Positions 11,633-22,619 of a stretch of DNA of 64,000 bases are shown here, in pieces. The notes beneath the pieces are model-generated. The model did no database searches. It worked only from the letters and a program-made list of their open reading frames with translations, and was not told the DNA's origin. Source of the stretch: Labia minor (Eukaryota; Arthropoda; Insecta; Dermaptera; Spongiphoridae). The stretch covers positions 55,224,528 through 55,288,527 of the forward strand of contig OY720345.1 in NCBI GenBank assembly GCA_963082975.1, read 5' to 3'. Position 1 is the first letter of the stretch. Each line of letters begins with the position of its first letter. A program made the position numbers and the translations under genes.

Positions 11633-11746
11633 GTGAAAAATTCTAAAGTCACTTTTGGATTCTAGAGGTCATGAAACGCGAAGATATGCAAAAATTTTTA
11701 AATTCTGAGCAATGTGCAGACAAAAACCTTTTTTTATATATATAGA

Positions 11747-12610
11747 TATATAGAATAAAAACATTCGATAAAGTTAACGAGTCAGATGGTAGAAAAAAAG
11801 TGAAAGAGTTAAAAAAATAATGATCCTTTTTATACATTTTCAACCCTCACTATTAACAATCAATAAAACTTTTTACTATACAATTATCTGAACTCTAATT
11901 TTTTTTTTTTTTTTTTGTGATCAAAATTTTCACTTCTAATTTTTTTTATTTGTAATTATTTATATAATTAATTATTTTATATAATGAAACGTTTGCAAAC
12001 TTATATTTCCCCATTTTATTATCATATAAAAAAAACTTGTAAGCAATTAGTTTTATTTATTTATGTTTTATTAAAATAATTTAATGAAAAGTAAAAGTTA
12101 AATTTCGATCATCTATAACCTATTTCATATATTTAATTAGAATTAATTGGCTAGATGAAAGGTTTTAACGGAGCGTTATCATACTAATGCTTTCATCATA
12201 TTGGTAGTTACATTGTGTTTGGTATTTGGGACCACGAATATTTTTACGTTTTACATTGGGTTTGTAGCATTATTGATCCCAACTTTGATATTAATTTTAG
12301 GGCGGGGGCTCAACCTGATGCTATGATTAATATATGAATTAGTTTAAAAAAGATATTTTATGAAAATTAATAAAAATTGGTCTTTAAGAGTCTTTCATAT
12401 ACTCTAAAATTCTTAACTAGAACCTGCAATTATTATTAAATTTCCGAAAATTATTCCTAGTCTTTCAAAACCATTCCATATTCCTTTCAATCGAATTGAA
12501 CTTTATCAAATATATATTGCAATGTATATATTTTACAATTAGAATAATCTCAATTTTTTCATTTTTTTATTTTTCGATTTAAAAATTAACATTTATGAAT
12601 AATATACTAT
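11747..12610. other. AT-rich stretch, nothing recognised
   Basis: No clear genes or repeats. A T-tract lies at about 11900-11916. The slightly GC-richer segment around 12150-12320 is not recognised. Confidence 0.4.
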
Positions 12611-12611
12611 A

Positions 12612-12905
12612 TATCTATATATCTACCTATACCGAACTCGAAAGCACTTAGCCGCAGCAACCACATTCCTTCAAGTATCCCTATCGTTAGCAACAACCAT
12701 CCAACGCCTACCCTCTCCCAACTCTCCAACGTCCCTTCCTACTTTATCCACCCACCGCGTCCTTGGTCTTCCAACCCAATCGGTCTCCCCAAAAATATAT
12801 TTTTTGCCACTCTTTTCTCTCCCATTCTAGCCACGATCCTATCGCAACCTTCTCAATATTTATAACCCTATCTCTGGAGATACATAAATATCATGCAATT
12901 CATAA
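12612..12905 (-). pseudogene. LINE 3' tail, 5'-truncated copy
   Basis: Same LINE tail as in H1 without the Helitron ends. Read on the minus strand it ends in a TAGATATA-type short tandem tail at about 12612, which is typical of RTE-like 3' ends. It is too decayed for an open frame. Confidence 0.7.
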
Positions 12906-13989
12906 TAACTCCTTATAATAAAATAAATTATGATTAATTGATATTATTTTTTTTGCATTTCAAACGAATTTTTAAATAAAAAATAAAATTTACTTATTTC
13001 TATTAAATGTATTTTTTTGAAATTTGTTTGATAATTAAAATAATATTATTCATATAAGTAATTGTTTTCAAAATAATTATATATGATTTAATTTCAATAA
13101 AAAATTTTAAAAATCTTTAATTTTTAGATATTTAGTATACTTCTTGAAAAAAATCGTAAAAATAAATTTTATCACTCCAGTACAAATAAAAATTATATTA
13201 TATTTATTCTGATTTTTTTTTAAACATTTGATTCAGTTTCCTGTTATGTTAACCTTTTCATTAGTGTTATGCAATCTTCCTATAACATTAAATTTGACTT
13301 ATAATCAAGTAAAATATTTATTAATCTTTTTTTCATTTTTATTTTCTCAACTTAAATATCATTCTCTTTTTTTCAAGCATTTAAATTCATCTCCTCCTTG
13401 TAATATTTTATTTTTTTTCTACCGATGTTTCTTTTTTGTTTATAAATTTACTTGGTAAACATTATATTTCTTAGAGACGGTAATGGATTAATGTTTTAAT
13501 TACTTGCCGATAAAAAAAAGCAGGCCTTCTATGGTTGGTCACCGAGAGCTGCTTTCAAAACAGAATCACGAATTAGTTTTCAAACTTTGTCCCACTCACT
13601 CATAAAAAGCTATTTAAAATGTAAATAAAATCAAGTACTATTAATACAGTTGATGTAAAGATGGAAAGATGAATAGGAGATGCATTAAATAATAAATAAA
13701 ATTTCCCTCTGATTTCCATATGTATTAACTCTTGATCATTGACGACCTCTTTGCTGTCCTCCATTGGTTTCTATTTAAATTGTTATATTTCGGTGGTTAT
13801 TATTTATTTTAAAAATCGTTTTGTTGTTATTTCTATAATATTTTACTGATTGTTATTATTTATTTCATTAATAATTTAAATAAAAAGTTAAAAAAAACCT
13901 TTAAAAATCTATTTTGAGATTTGGAACATAGAATTTGTCAAGTTACCTAAAGTTTTTTTATATGACAGCCGCAAGAAAATTCCCTATAT
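12906..13989. other. AT-rich stretch, nothing recognised
   Basis: A frame at 13228-13458 is open but phenylalanine- and leucine-rich as expected from T-rich DNA, so it is not called. Confidence 0.4.
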
Positions 13990-14213
13990 CAGTGGTCGGT
14001 AACCAGGTGGCCGCGAAGCCATTTTCAAGTCCCCACATTCAAATTATTAAGTATTAAATAATTACTTTAAAAAAAAGGGTAAAATGTTTTTGCGATCAGG
14101 CTCTAAAACATTTTCGATTTTTCTATATGTCTCTAAGTATCACCAAGTGTGCCTACCTCTGTTATATTATTTCAGAAATGAGCCCGATTATTGAAAAAGG
14201 TTGCCGACCCCTG
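13990..14213. mobile_element. Short hAT element, family F
   Basis: A 224 bp element with ends CAGTGGTCGGTAACC and GGTTGCCGACCCCTG and the exact 8 bp duplication CCCTATAT (13982-13989, 14214-14221). It is non-coding. A partial copy of the same family lies at about 19677-19800. Confidence 0.93.
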
Positions 14214-14221
14214 CCCTATAT

Positions 14222-14869
14222 AATGGACTTTCTATATACAATATATTCGGAAATAAATAAAGATACAATAAAAGCAAGATAGATTAATGAATGATAGAAT
14301 ATGAATAAATAAATTTTATATAAAATTTCTTTTTAAAAATATATATAATGAAATTATTTAATCTTTAAAATAAATCTTTTTATATGCAAAAATTAAAATT
14401 ACTAATTTTTTAAATATTGAATTTATATGGATAAAATTACTATAATTCTATTTACACATATAATATAATTTTCAATTTTTGTAATCCTAAATATTTTAGT
14501 ATTTGAGCGAGTTTTTTTTTATTTTACATACTAATTAACATTCTGATTAATGTAAAATGAGAATCTTGGAGAGCATTTCAATATATGTTGATTGCCCGAA
14601 ATTTCTTTATCTAAATATATAAAACATAGGGCATTTAATCCATCTGTGTCTGTAGTGAGGTATTGACGGATCGTGGCTGACATTGCGCATGCGAGAGATC
14701 ATAGGTATTGCCGCACTTGTGCACAAGCTATCTGAATTAATTATAAATTAATTATCTAATTTATAAGATATCTGTTATCTTGCATATTGTATTTCACAAG
14801 TTCAAAGTTTGATTAACTGTCAGAAAATATTTCGAAATATTAAAATATGTTCAGATGCTGTGTACGGCG
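14222..14869. other. AT-rich stretch, nothing recognised
   Basis: No coding signal. The part around 14640-14760 is less AT-rich and unassigned; it could be the 5' untranslated part of the mariner that follows. Confidence 0.4.
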
Positions 14870-15199
14870 AAGGTAAAAAACTGCAAAGAAATGGTTCACT
14901 CTCTGGAAATTTTGATGTGTAAGAGTCGCGCTCTGCCCGCTCAGTCATTAAAAAAGTTGATGCAACTTTTGAAAAAGTCGAGCAAGATAGACTTATTAGC
15001 AATGATGATATTGGTAATCCATCATGAAAACATCCGCTCACACAAATCTATTCATTCATCAAAAATTGCAAGAGTTTGGCTTCAAGAGTTTGAATGCAAC
15101 ACCTTCTGATTATTACCTATTCCCATCTCTTCATAAGTCTTTTAATGAAATTAAACTGGATTCAAAAGAAGCATGTGAAAACCACTTGATTTACGAGGA
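14870..15199 (+). pseudogene. mariner transposase, internally deleted and broken
   Basis: One frame reads GNFDV, a stop, then SARSVIKKVDATFEKVEQDR and LISNDDIG: the second helix-turn-helix region of a mariner transposase. After a jump the sequence resumes with HHENIRSHKS (cf. the HDNARPH catalytic block), QKLQEFGFKSL, ATPSDYYLFPSL and DSKEACENHL, near the C-terminus. The middle is deleted and frames shift several times. The C-terminus is cut at 15200 by another mariner. Confidence 0.85.
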
Positions 15200-15639
15200 T
15201 TGTCTGAAAAGTTTCCGACCTGACCAAGAGAAACGATGTTTTTCAATTTTTTTTTTGCTATATTTTTCAACATAATCTCATTCAACACTGATACATTTCT
15301 CATAAACGGTGTTCTAATTAATTTAATTAATTAATTAAATTTGATTTAATTTAATTTAAGTCTCATCAACAGTTATGAATCGACGCAAAAATTCGTTTGG
15401 ATTACGCCTACAGCGCCAAATTGTCGTTAGAAATGGTTTTTCGAAGCAATTTTTGGTTAGGAAATGCGGCACCCACGTTCCACACAGCTTTCCATATGCA
15501 AATGGTTTTGCAAAATATTTCGCACACGTTCAGCTGACATCGTACAGTTCCCAATTATCTTGAATTTTGAAAAATAAAACAAAAAAAAAAAATTGAAAAA
15601 CATCGTTTTTCTTGGTCAGGTCGGATACTTTTCAGACAA
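15200..15639 (-). mobile_element. Second mariner element, nested in the first
   Basis: Inverted ends of roughly 55 bases begin TTGTCTGAAAAGT and are found at 15200-15256 and 15583-15639. The element lies between the HLIYED codons of the first mariner and unrelated sequence. No TA duplication is obvious at the edges, so the junctions may be eroded. Confidence 0.75.
15365..15545 (-). pseudogene. mariner transposase middle fragment
   Basis: The minus strand reads MSAERVRNILQNHL, then GTWVPHFLTKN and NPNEFLRRFITVDET in shifting frames. This is the linker and first catalytic aspartate region (VDET) of a mariner transposase. Terminal domains are missing. It sits inside the 15200-15639 element and is oriented against the outer mariner. 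Confidence 0.85.
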
Positions 15640-16640
15640 CTTCTTTCCCCCCAGTTGGCATCTTGATTGGTTCTACCCAAAATTGGCAATTTTGGCAATT
15701 TTGGTAGTTTCAATAATTGGTTTAAATAAATTCATTTTCATATATTAAAAATAATGATTTTAATTTTACTAAAAAAAAGGCTTCTCACTTTTTAGCAGAT
15801 CCAATATATATATATATATAAACATTTCAAGGGTAACGGGTAGTTTCTTTTCTACACAATCCCAGTAAAAAAGATATCTACTTCAGAGAGTAGCGTCTCT
15901 GTCCTTACGTGAGCTCATGATTTCACATGGAGAAATCATGTCCTTTATCCTATGATCCTCTGAATCTATTTCTAAAATATTACTATAATTATAATTCACA
16001 TAGCTAACTATAAAAATTATTATACTTAGGTAAATTAAATTTAGAAAAATTATTACTCGCCATCGTTATACTATTACCTTTTATAATTAATTCACTAACA
16101 TATTTTAAAGATTCTTATTCAATACCAAAAAAAATTAATGTGACAAGAAAGTTTATATATAAAAAAAAGGGAAATAATATTTGATTGATACAGAAAAGTT
16201 TAAAATTGGCACCGGGCAAGGTTCACACATACATAGATCGTAAAGCATTTTACTTGTTTTTGTGATTTTTTTTATTGATATCGAAATGTTGATAATAAAT
16301 CAATTGTAATATATCAATTTATTTTATCCAATTTTCAATGGGAAAAGTTTTTGTCCTCACTTTCAACTTCGATATATATATATATACTAAATTGTCAATT
16401 TTTTTGTATCAATTTTTCTTCAATTTCTTATCGATTTCTACGTTTTTCGTTTTATTTTTTCTGCTCTTTCTTTTGTATCCTTTACAAGACTATAGGCTCA
16501 CTTCTAAACATCACTTTAACTTGAAATAGCAATAAAATGCTCCATGTGGCGTCAACTTATATTTTTTCACTTGTCTGACTCTCTTTTTCTCTCTCTGTCC
16601 ACGTATCTTTCAAAGTGTCTCTTAAATTCAGTACAACAAG
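15640..16640. other. Unassigned AT-rich stretch
   Basis: No family recognised. A local hairpin CATGATTTC/GAAATCATG lies near 15925-15950, and TA runs lie near 15806 and 16372. Open frames here are phenylalanine-rich artefacts. Confidence 0.4.
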
Positions 16641-16644
16641 ATAA

Positions 16645-17385
16645 CAAAAAATCTGGAGTGTCTCCACTTGACTTTCTCGCAAATTTGAATATAATATATG
16701 TTAATTAATCCAACATATATTATATTTAAATTAAATTTAATTAACTAAATTATAAATTAAAATTAATAAATAATATTTATTAAACCAGTGCGTGTTTGGC
16801 TCTTTATTGATGGCACCACCACACGTGCTGGCGCGTGATTGCCAGTCAACGTGTTAAAAAATTAATTCCGGTACTTTCAGAGATTCAATCAAGCTGAAAT
16901 TCGATATATAGCAGTTTTATACAATTTTTAATAATGTGACAAACTATCAAATATATGTCTTTATTTTTACGGTCAGTTTAGAAGATAAAAAATGAAAACG
17001 TTGTAGGTAATGACTCTCTTCCGATTTCTCAAAAGTTGATAGAAAATTACGAATTTGAATAATGCCCGTGTACCAAATTTCATTATTCTAGCTCAAACAG
17101 TTTTTGCGTAATCTTGTCTACATACATACACACACACACATAGACAGACATTTTTTCAACCTTAGTGAAAATGACTCATAATTCAAATATTTTCTAATTA
17201 TTACAAAAAAACAAAAAAATTGAATTGATTTATTCTGTCATAGAAGAATTAACAAAAATGTCCATGCCTTGTCTACATACATACACACACATACAGACAG
17301 ACATTTTTTCAACCTTAGTGAAAATGACTCAGGAACCTTCGAAACGTATAAAAACATCAAAATCTAGACACCAAAAATTTTAATT
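16645..17385. repeat. Repeat family E, copy 1
   Basis: Shares long stretches with 60178-61235, including GTGCGTGTTTGGCTCTTTAT near 16790, CACGTGCTGGCGCGTGATTG near 16820, and a block with CATACA and ACACAC followed by GACAGACATTTT. The last block occurs twice (about 17112-17172 and 17268-17335), so this copy has an internal duplication. Non-coding. The element class is unknown. Confidence 0.75.
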
Positions 17386-17389
17386 CTAA

Positions 17390-18039
17390 TTTAAAGAATA
17401 ATAAATAAATAATTAAATTTTATTAAAAGTAAAGGAAGTAATAGCAACATAAGAAACTAAAAGTCACTGAGTGAATGGATTTTTAATAGGAAATAAAAAT
17501 AAAGCAAATAAAAATAAATTAAAAAAGGAAATCAATTAAAATATAAATAAAGAAAGGGTGATTGTGTATTTAGAAAAAAGGAAAAAAAGAAGAAAAATAC
17601 CTAATAGTACTATTGTTGAATAATTAACACCATTTCTTTTTTAGTTTTTCTTTTGAATTTTTTATTAGAATCGGGGAAAAGACTGAGAGACCCATTTAAA
17701 GTACTTGGAGGTTCATTGCGTTTGTATTTGAAACTGCGCAGTAGTTACTATTAAAGAAGAATTAAGGGCTCACTTTTATTCATTAACAGAGAGAAAAGAA
17801 AAAAGCTACCAAGGTAGACCAGATAGCCAAACGACTTTTATACCAAGTAACACTCATTTCAACTTGGTTAATTATCTTAAATAGAATGGAATATTATAAT
17901 AAAATTTTATTTTTATTTGTCCTAATCGATTTGAAATTGAGAAATATGTAGATACATAAGAAGATAATTCAATTAATCTTTTTTTTCATTAATATTGAAA
18001 TTTTTTTTTCGTTAAGTATTTTTTCTTTTATTTAAATTG
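17390..18039. other. AT-rich stretch, nothing recognised
   Basis: A-rich with GAAAAAG strings. No coding or repeat signature that I can name. Confidence 0.4.
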
Positions 18040-18430
18040 TATCTTTCTATCTCTGTGGCTCTACGGATCTCGGAAGTTCTTGGCCCAGCAACCACATTCC
18101 TCCAAGTGTCCCTATCCTGAGCAACATCCATCTAACGCCTACCCTCTCCCATCTCTCCCTCGTCCATTTCTACATTATCCACCCACCATGACCTTGGACT
18201 TCCAACCTGACGTTTTCCAATCGGTCTCCCGATATATTTTTCGTTTGTCTTTCATCTTTCATTTTATCCATGTGTCGTACCCATTGTAACCTTGATTTTA
18301 TGACTCTCATCATGTCTGGAGATGCATAGAGGTTATGCAATTCCTCGTTATGCACTCTCCTCCATTCCCTGGTGATCTCATCTTTCTTTGGCCCATAAAT
18401 TTTGCGAAGAATCTTATTTTCAGAATTATT
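18040..18430 (-). pseudogene. LINE 3' tail, 5'-truncated copy
   Basis: The minus strand encodes the ORF2 C-terminus: KIYGPKKDEITREWRRVHN, then EELHNLYASPDMMRVIKSR near 18355-18300. It continues degenerate to a 3' end with ATAGAAAGATAC at 18045. It is 5'-truncated at about 18430, as in the copy at 22262. Confidence 0.8.
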
Positions 18431-18434
18431 TAAA

Positions 18435-19220
18435 TTATTTAATTTTTATTATTTTTTCACTTATGAATTTTCAAATAGATATGGATGACTTTGAGTGACT
18501 GATTAATTATTTATGAAGTAAGAAGATTAAAAAATCGTTTAAATATATTTATGAATTTGATTTAGGTGCATTTATTGTCTCATATTCCTTGTATTTAGTA
18601 AATTACATTACCTATTTATAATTCATTATCTCTCTATTTATAAAATAATTATAATAGAGGGAAGTATTATAATTTCCAAAATAAATAATTCTAAATCATA
18701 ATTGGTATAAAATTAAGTTTCTAGCTATGTTATGTGTTTTCTCTCTTTTGAAATTTTTTATTTAAATTTAAATTTAAAAATATTGAAATTTGGCTTTTTA
18801 GACATAATTTTATTTAATTTCTGTTACATTATAAACAAATTGGGTTGGGATTATTATTATGTTTTAGATGGTGCAAATTCAGCTAGGACAATGTTAAGAA
18901 CTTTTCATTTAGTGTACTTTATATTTAAAAAATTTGAATATAAATTGAAATTAAATTATAAAATTCAATATTGTATAGTTAAATTATGCAATATTATATC
19001 ATATTATATTATATTATATATGTATATATGTATTACGATCTATACGATTAATCGTTACTATTAATAAATTATTAGTATTTAAAACAGAACAGTAATAGCA
19101 AACTAAGTAAATTTGAAAAAAATAATCGCTCATAATTAATTACATTAATCGGTAAATATTTAATAGTTTAATGAAAACTAAATGATAATATCACAGGAAT
19201 AATGGAAATTAACGGGGCTG
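18435..19220. other. AT-rich stretch, nothing recognised
   Basis: A 110-codon frame at 18732-19064 is rich in I, Y, F, L, K and N as expected from composition. I reject it as a gene. Confidence 0.4.
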
Positions 19221-19221
19221 A

Positions 19222-19425
19222 TGATAAACTATAAAACAGATTTAGAACGTTTAAACAAAGCTGGATTTAAAAAATAGCTCTGTTTGGGTGTCACACCGCT
19301 TAACACAATATAACATGATAGATCGAATCTTCCAAGCATTGGCTAACCGGAAGGAAAGGATTCTTTTCTTAAATGAATTGTGCCTGGAGGTGACAAATGA
19401 TATTTATTCACTTTACTTTAATTAA
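19222..19425 (+). pseudogene. mariner transposase fragment
   Basis: Reads TDLERLNKAGFKK, then after a frameshift VWVSHRLTQYNMIDRIFQAL, then ANRKERILFLNELCLEVTND. This matches the segment of mariner transposases between the second helix-turn-helix and the first catalytic aspartate (compare the WVPHEL block). The usual PHEL is altered. No ends were found. Confidence 0.8.
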
Positions 19426-19598
19426 GAAACAAAAACAAAACAAGAACAAATAAAGCAATTTTGTTTAAAATGAGAAATGAGATATCGATTCAAAAATTAC
19501 CGAATTTTTCATTAATGAATTTTTTTCTAAAATTTCTATATCAGTTAATAAAATTAGATACAATATATGATTATAATAAAATGATTAAGATCTTAATA

Positions 19599-19953
19599 CA
19601 ATGTTTCTCAACCTTTTAGTATTCACGACCCAATTTTCATCGCACCCCCCCCCCTCCCCACCGCATACAATAAAACAGGGGTCGGCAACCTTTTTCAATA
19701 GTTGGGCTCATTTCTGGAATAATTTAACAGGGGTGGGCACACTTTGCCATATTGAAAAATCGAAAATGTTTCGGAGCATCGCAAAATCATCTGGCCTGTT
19801 TTTTTTAAAACCATATTCAAAAAAATTGTCAAATAATCCGAAAATGTTCAAAAGTTTGGCCACAATCATCTTGCCTTTTTTTAGAACTATATTGAAAAAA
19901 AGTTGGAAATTTTCTCTTGGATATGTTCGCGCCCCACAGGTTGAGAATCACTG
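19599..19953. mobile_element. Short hAT element with a family F fragment inside
   Basis: A 355 bp element, ends CAATGTTTCTCAACC and GGTTGAGAATCACTG, with the exact 8 bp duplication TCTTAATA (19591-19598, 19954-19961). About 19677-19800 matches the start of family F (CAGGGGTCGGCAACC), so one hAT end lies within another. The 128-codon open frame across it is spurious. Confidence 0.92.
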
Positions 19954-20167
19954 TCTTAATATATTGATTGAAATTGTAACAAAATAAATATAAAGATATT
20001 ACATAGAGTAATACTATTTATGAATTGCTGAAATGAAAAAAAGCCACCCACAAATGTAAATATTTATATAAAATCATGTAAATATAATTGCAAATGAATT
20101 TTACTTTTTCTCTAAGTAAATATGAAAATATTATAATTATGAAATAATTATAAATAAATAATTTTTA

Positions 20168-20413
20168 GCGGACTTCCTGAAATCTGGTCCTATTCACAAA
20201 TATAAATTGTTACAAATATTAAAAATATTTTATCTGGAAGAGTTTTTAAAATTCGGTACTTTGAACTATTTGGAACAATTGTTTAAAATTCAATTAGGGT
20301 CAGTTACTTGTGATAAAAAAATAAGGGGTGATTCTCTTGCACTATCCACTATTTCGGAATTGTGTATCAGTACTGTATTCGAAATGTGTTCAGAATATAT
20401 TCCATATGATAAG
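20168..20413 (+). other. Possible host exon, function unknown
   Basis: An open frame of about 82 codons is preceded by TTTTTAG (acceptor-like) and ends in AA-GTAATT, which is both donor-like and followed in frame by a stop. The translation is less biased than other AT-driven frames: it contains LEEFLKFGTLNYLEQLFKI, SLALSTISELCISTVFEM and CSEYIPYDK. I do not recognise the family. It could equally be an unrecognised transposon fragment. Confidence 0.25.
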
Positions 20414-20419
20414 TAATTT

Positions 20420-21285
20420 AACTTATGCAACACAGACGACTCAATTTCAGTGACGGTGTAGATGCGCGCGATATTTGACATGTACGCAAACTTTATTCAA
20501 GTAAAACAAAACGCCATCATTTCTACTTTTGTCCGAAAGTTAAACCTACTATAAAATGGGTCAATTGACGTCCTAAACATATGTGTAAGGGTCTGGAAGC
20601 GGAAAGTTCCAACACTCGCGAGATGGTTAGCTAAACTATTCACTTTACTTCCTAAAATGAACAGAACCAAGTTCATTCACCATAACTTTAATAACTATAT
20701 TTTATATAAACTTCATATATAAAAGTTAAATAATTTTTAAATAATGTTGCATTGAACATAAAGAAGAGCTATAGTTTGAACATATATGATAGAGGCCTCA
20801 TTGAGACAAGACTATATTTTAATTGTTTAAATATAAATCACTGACTCCTTAATTCATTTCACTGTTTTTTGATAAACATTTCATGACTTGTGCCATAATC
20901 AGCACTCTCAATATCTTATAATTTTTTACTATTTATATTGGTTATTTAAAAAATACAATATTAAAAGAAATAATTCACTTTATATAAATGATATATAATT
21001 AATTTTAATACCAATAATATATAATGTACTATATATACAAGTAATATTAAATGTATATATTATAGATCAAGACTACAATAAAACTTAAAAAAAATTATAT
21101 GAATTAAAAGGTTTTTGCATATATTTTGATCAGAGACATCTATTAGTTAAGATGCGAAGTATCAATGCAAACTAACTAATTTAACTATTAAATCGATAGA
21201 TGGTTTTGACATTTCTCTACATAAAATAACAGTTTTCCATTTAGTACTATTGAGTTATTCAGAGTATATAGACGCTAATGAAAAA
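20420..21285. other. Unassigned stretch
   Basis: The first 250 bases are of mixed composition (GATGCGCGCG near 20460, ACACTCGCGAGATGG near 20611) and could belong with the preceding open frame. The rest is AT-rich. Confidence 0.35.
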
Positions 21286-21289
21286 TTTT

Positions 21290-21742
21290 CAAAATTGCAT
21301 TCTCGACATTCATTACTTTTGCTGTATGATTTGAACAAATCTGAATCCGAAGCCCATCACTTTTAGAAACTTATGAAGATGATGCTCTATCATATCCTAA
21401 TTGCTAGTTTCGCTTTCAACGAGTTAAAAGTGGTGATTTTGATGTCAATGACAATTAATGGCCTAGAGGACTAAAAAAGTTTGAAGATAATCAATTGCAA
21501 GATCGAATGAGTAGTTCTACCGCATCCAGCGAACTCACCAGACATAGGGCCTTCTGATTACCACTTGTTCAGATCGATGCAGCATGGATTGGCTACTACA
21601 CGGTTTCGAAATGATGAAGTGCGAAAGTGGTTCGATGATTAGATCGCTGCTAAACCAACATTATTCTTTCGACATGGTATCGCCATGTTGCAAGAAAGAT
21701 GAGTGAAAGTTGTAGTAAATGATGGAAATACTTTTTAAAGTG
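21290..21742 (+). pseudogene. mariner transposase, N-terminus joined to C-terminus
   Basis: Starts HSRHSLLLLYDLNKSESEAH, then (frameshift) YEDDALSYPNC, FQRVKSGDFDVNDN and LKKFEDNQLQ, the N-terminal DNA-binding part. After about 10 codons it continues directly with NSPDIGPSDYHLFRSM, RNDEVRKWFDD and FFRHGIAMLQER, then VKVVVNDGNTF, the C-terminus. Roughly the middle two-thirds is deleted, and three in-frame stops remain. It is a dead, internally deleted mariner. Terminal repeats were not identified. Confidence 0.88.
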
Positions 21743-21744
21743 AA

Positions 21745-22260
21745 AAAATGATCACAATACATGCAAGTACATATACACCTATATATGTATACATGTATAT
21801 CGGTGATAAGTATATGAATATTTCTTTTCGTGTGTGTGCTATCATTCACTCAAGCTGTTCCACAAGTGATAAATTCGAATGAGGCAATTACATACAACTC
21901 AATGAGGTAATTAAACATAACATTTAATGAATTGCTTAATATGTTAAGGAGTGAAAATCATTGTCAGGGAGGTTTATAGATGTTATTATTTTCATTCTTG
22001 TAAATTTATTATTTTTTTTTTATAGAAAAAGACTAAATTAAAAAGTATAGTTTATTAGTCTAGAAAATAATTTTTTTTTCAAAAAGGTTTAAAAAATTAT
22101 TTAATAAATATATAAATATATATTTATAGATAGATAGATAGATGAATACTTTTTACTAATCTAATCTTTAAAATTTTGACTCCAATAAACAGATTAAAAC
22201 ATTTTATAATTTTTTTTCTTATAAAAATAATGAATATTATTACTAAAAATACTTAGTTAA
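21745..22260. other. AT-rich stretch, nothing recognised
   Basis: Short TA/TG and GATA microsatellites (near 21775-21800 and 22126-22142). No genes. Confidence 0.4.
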
Positions 22261-22261
22261 T

Positions 22262-22615
22262 ATATCTATCTATCTCTGTGACTCTACGGAACTCAAAAGG
22301 TCTTGGACGCAGCAACCCTCCAATCCCTATCCTATCCCATCTCTCTCACGTCCCTTCCCATCCACCGCGCTCTTGGTCTTCCAAGTGGACGTTTCCCACT
22401 TGGTCTCCCCATTAATATATTTTTCGACATTCTTTCCTCTCCCATTCTAGCCACGTGCAATGCCCATCGCAGCCTTCTTGATTTTATAATTCTAACTATA
22501 TCTGGAGATGCATAGAGATCATGCAATTCCTCGTTATGCAGTCTTCGCCATTCTCCGGTGATCTCATTTTTCTTTGGCCCATAAATGCTGCGAAGAATCC
22601 TATTCTCAAATTCTC
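22262..22615 (-). pseudogene. LINE 3' tail, best-preserved ORF2 end
   Basis: The minus-strand frame gives HDLYASPDIVRIIKSRRLRW, then ALHVARMGEERMSKN and GRPSGKRPLGRPRARW, the usual C-terminus of RTE-like LINE ORF2 proteins. The 3' end is a GATA-type short repeat at 22262-22275. It is 5'-truncated at about 22615. No reverse transcriptase core is present. Confidence 0.85.
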
Positions 22616-22619
22616 TAAA

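Larger units (their letters stand above)
7750..11746 (-). mobile_element. Non-autonomous Helitron H1 carrying a captured LINE tail
   Basis: On the minus strand the element starts at 11746 with TCTATATATATAAAA and ends at 7750 with CTAG before a T. The end hairpin GAGCGCC-GAA-GGCGCTC lies seven bases before CTAG. A second GC-rich hairpin (GGGGGC-GGA-GCCCCC) lies further in. This is the TC...hairpin-CTAG architecture of Helitrons, inserted between A and T. A GACA microsatellite lies near the 5' end. It contains a LINE fragment (7975-8845) and a later hAT insertion (9115-9776). No RepHel protein is present, so it depends on another element. Confidence 0.85.

Noticed and set aside
13228..13458. 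76-codon phenylalanine-rich frame resembling a membrane protein
   Set aside because: T-rich DNA produces F/L-rich frames by chance. No supporting signal.
15920..15955. Hairpin CATGATTTC/GAAATCATG as a structured RNA
   Set aside because: A single short stem with no wider structure or recognisable RNA family.
18732..19064. 110-codon open frame
   Set aside because: Its residues (F, I, Y, K, L, N) mirror the AT-rich composition. No domain and no start context.
19601..19987. 128-codon open frame
   Set aside because: It spans a non-coding hAT element with a family F fragment inside and crosses the right target duplication.
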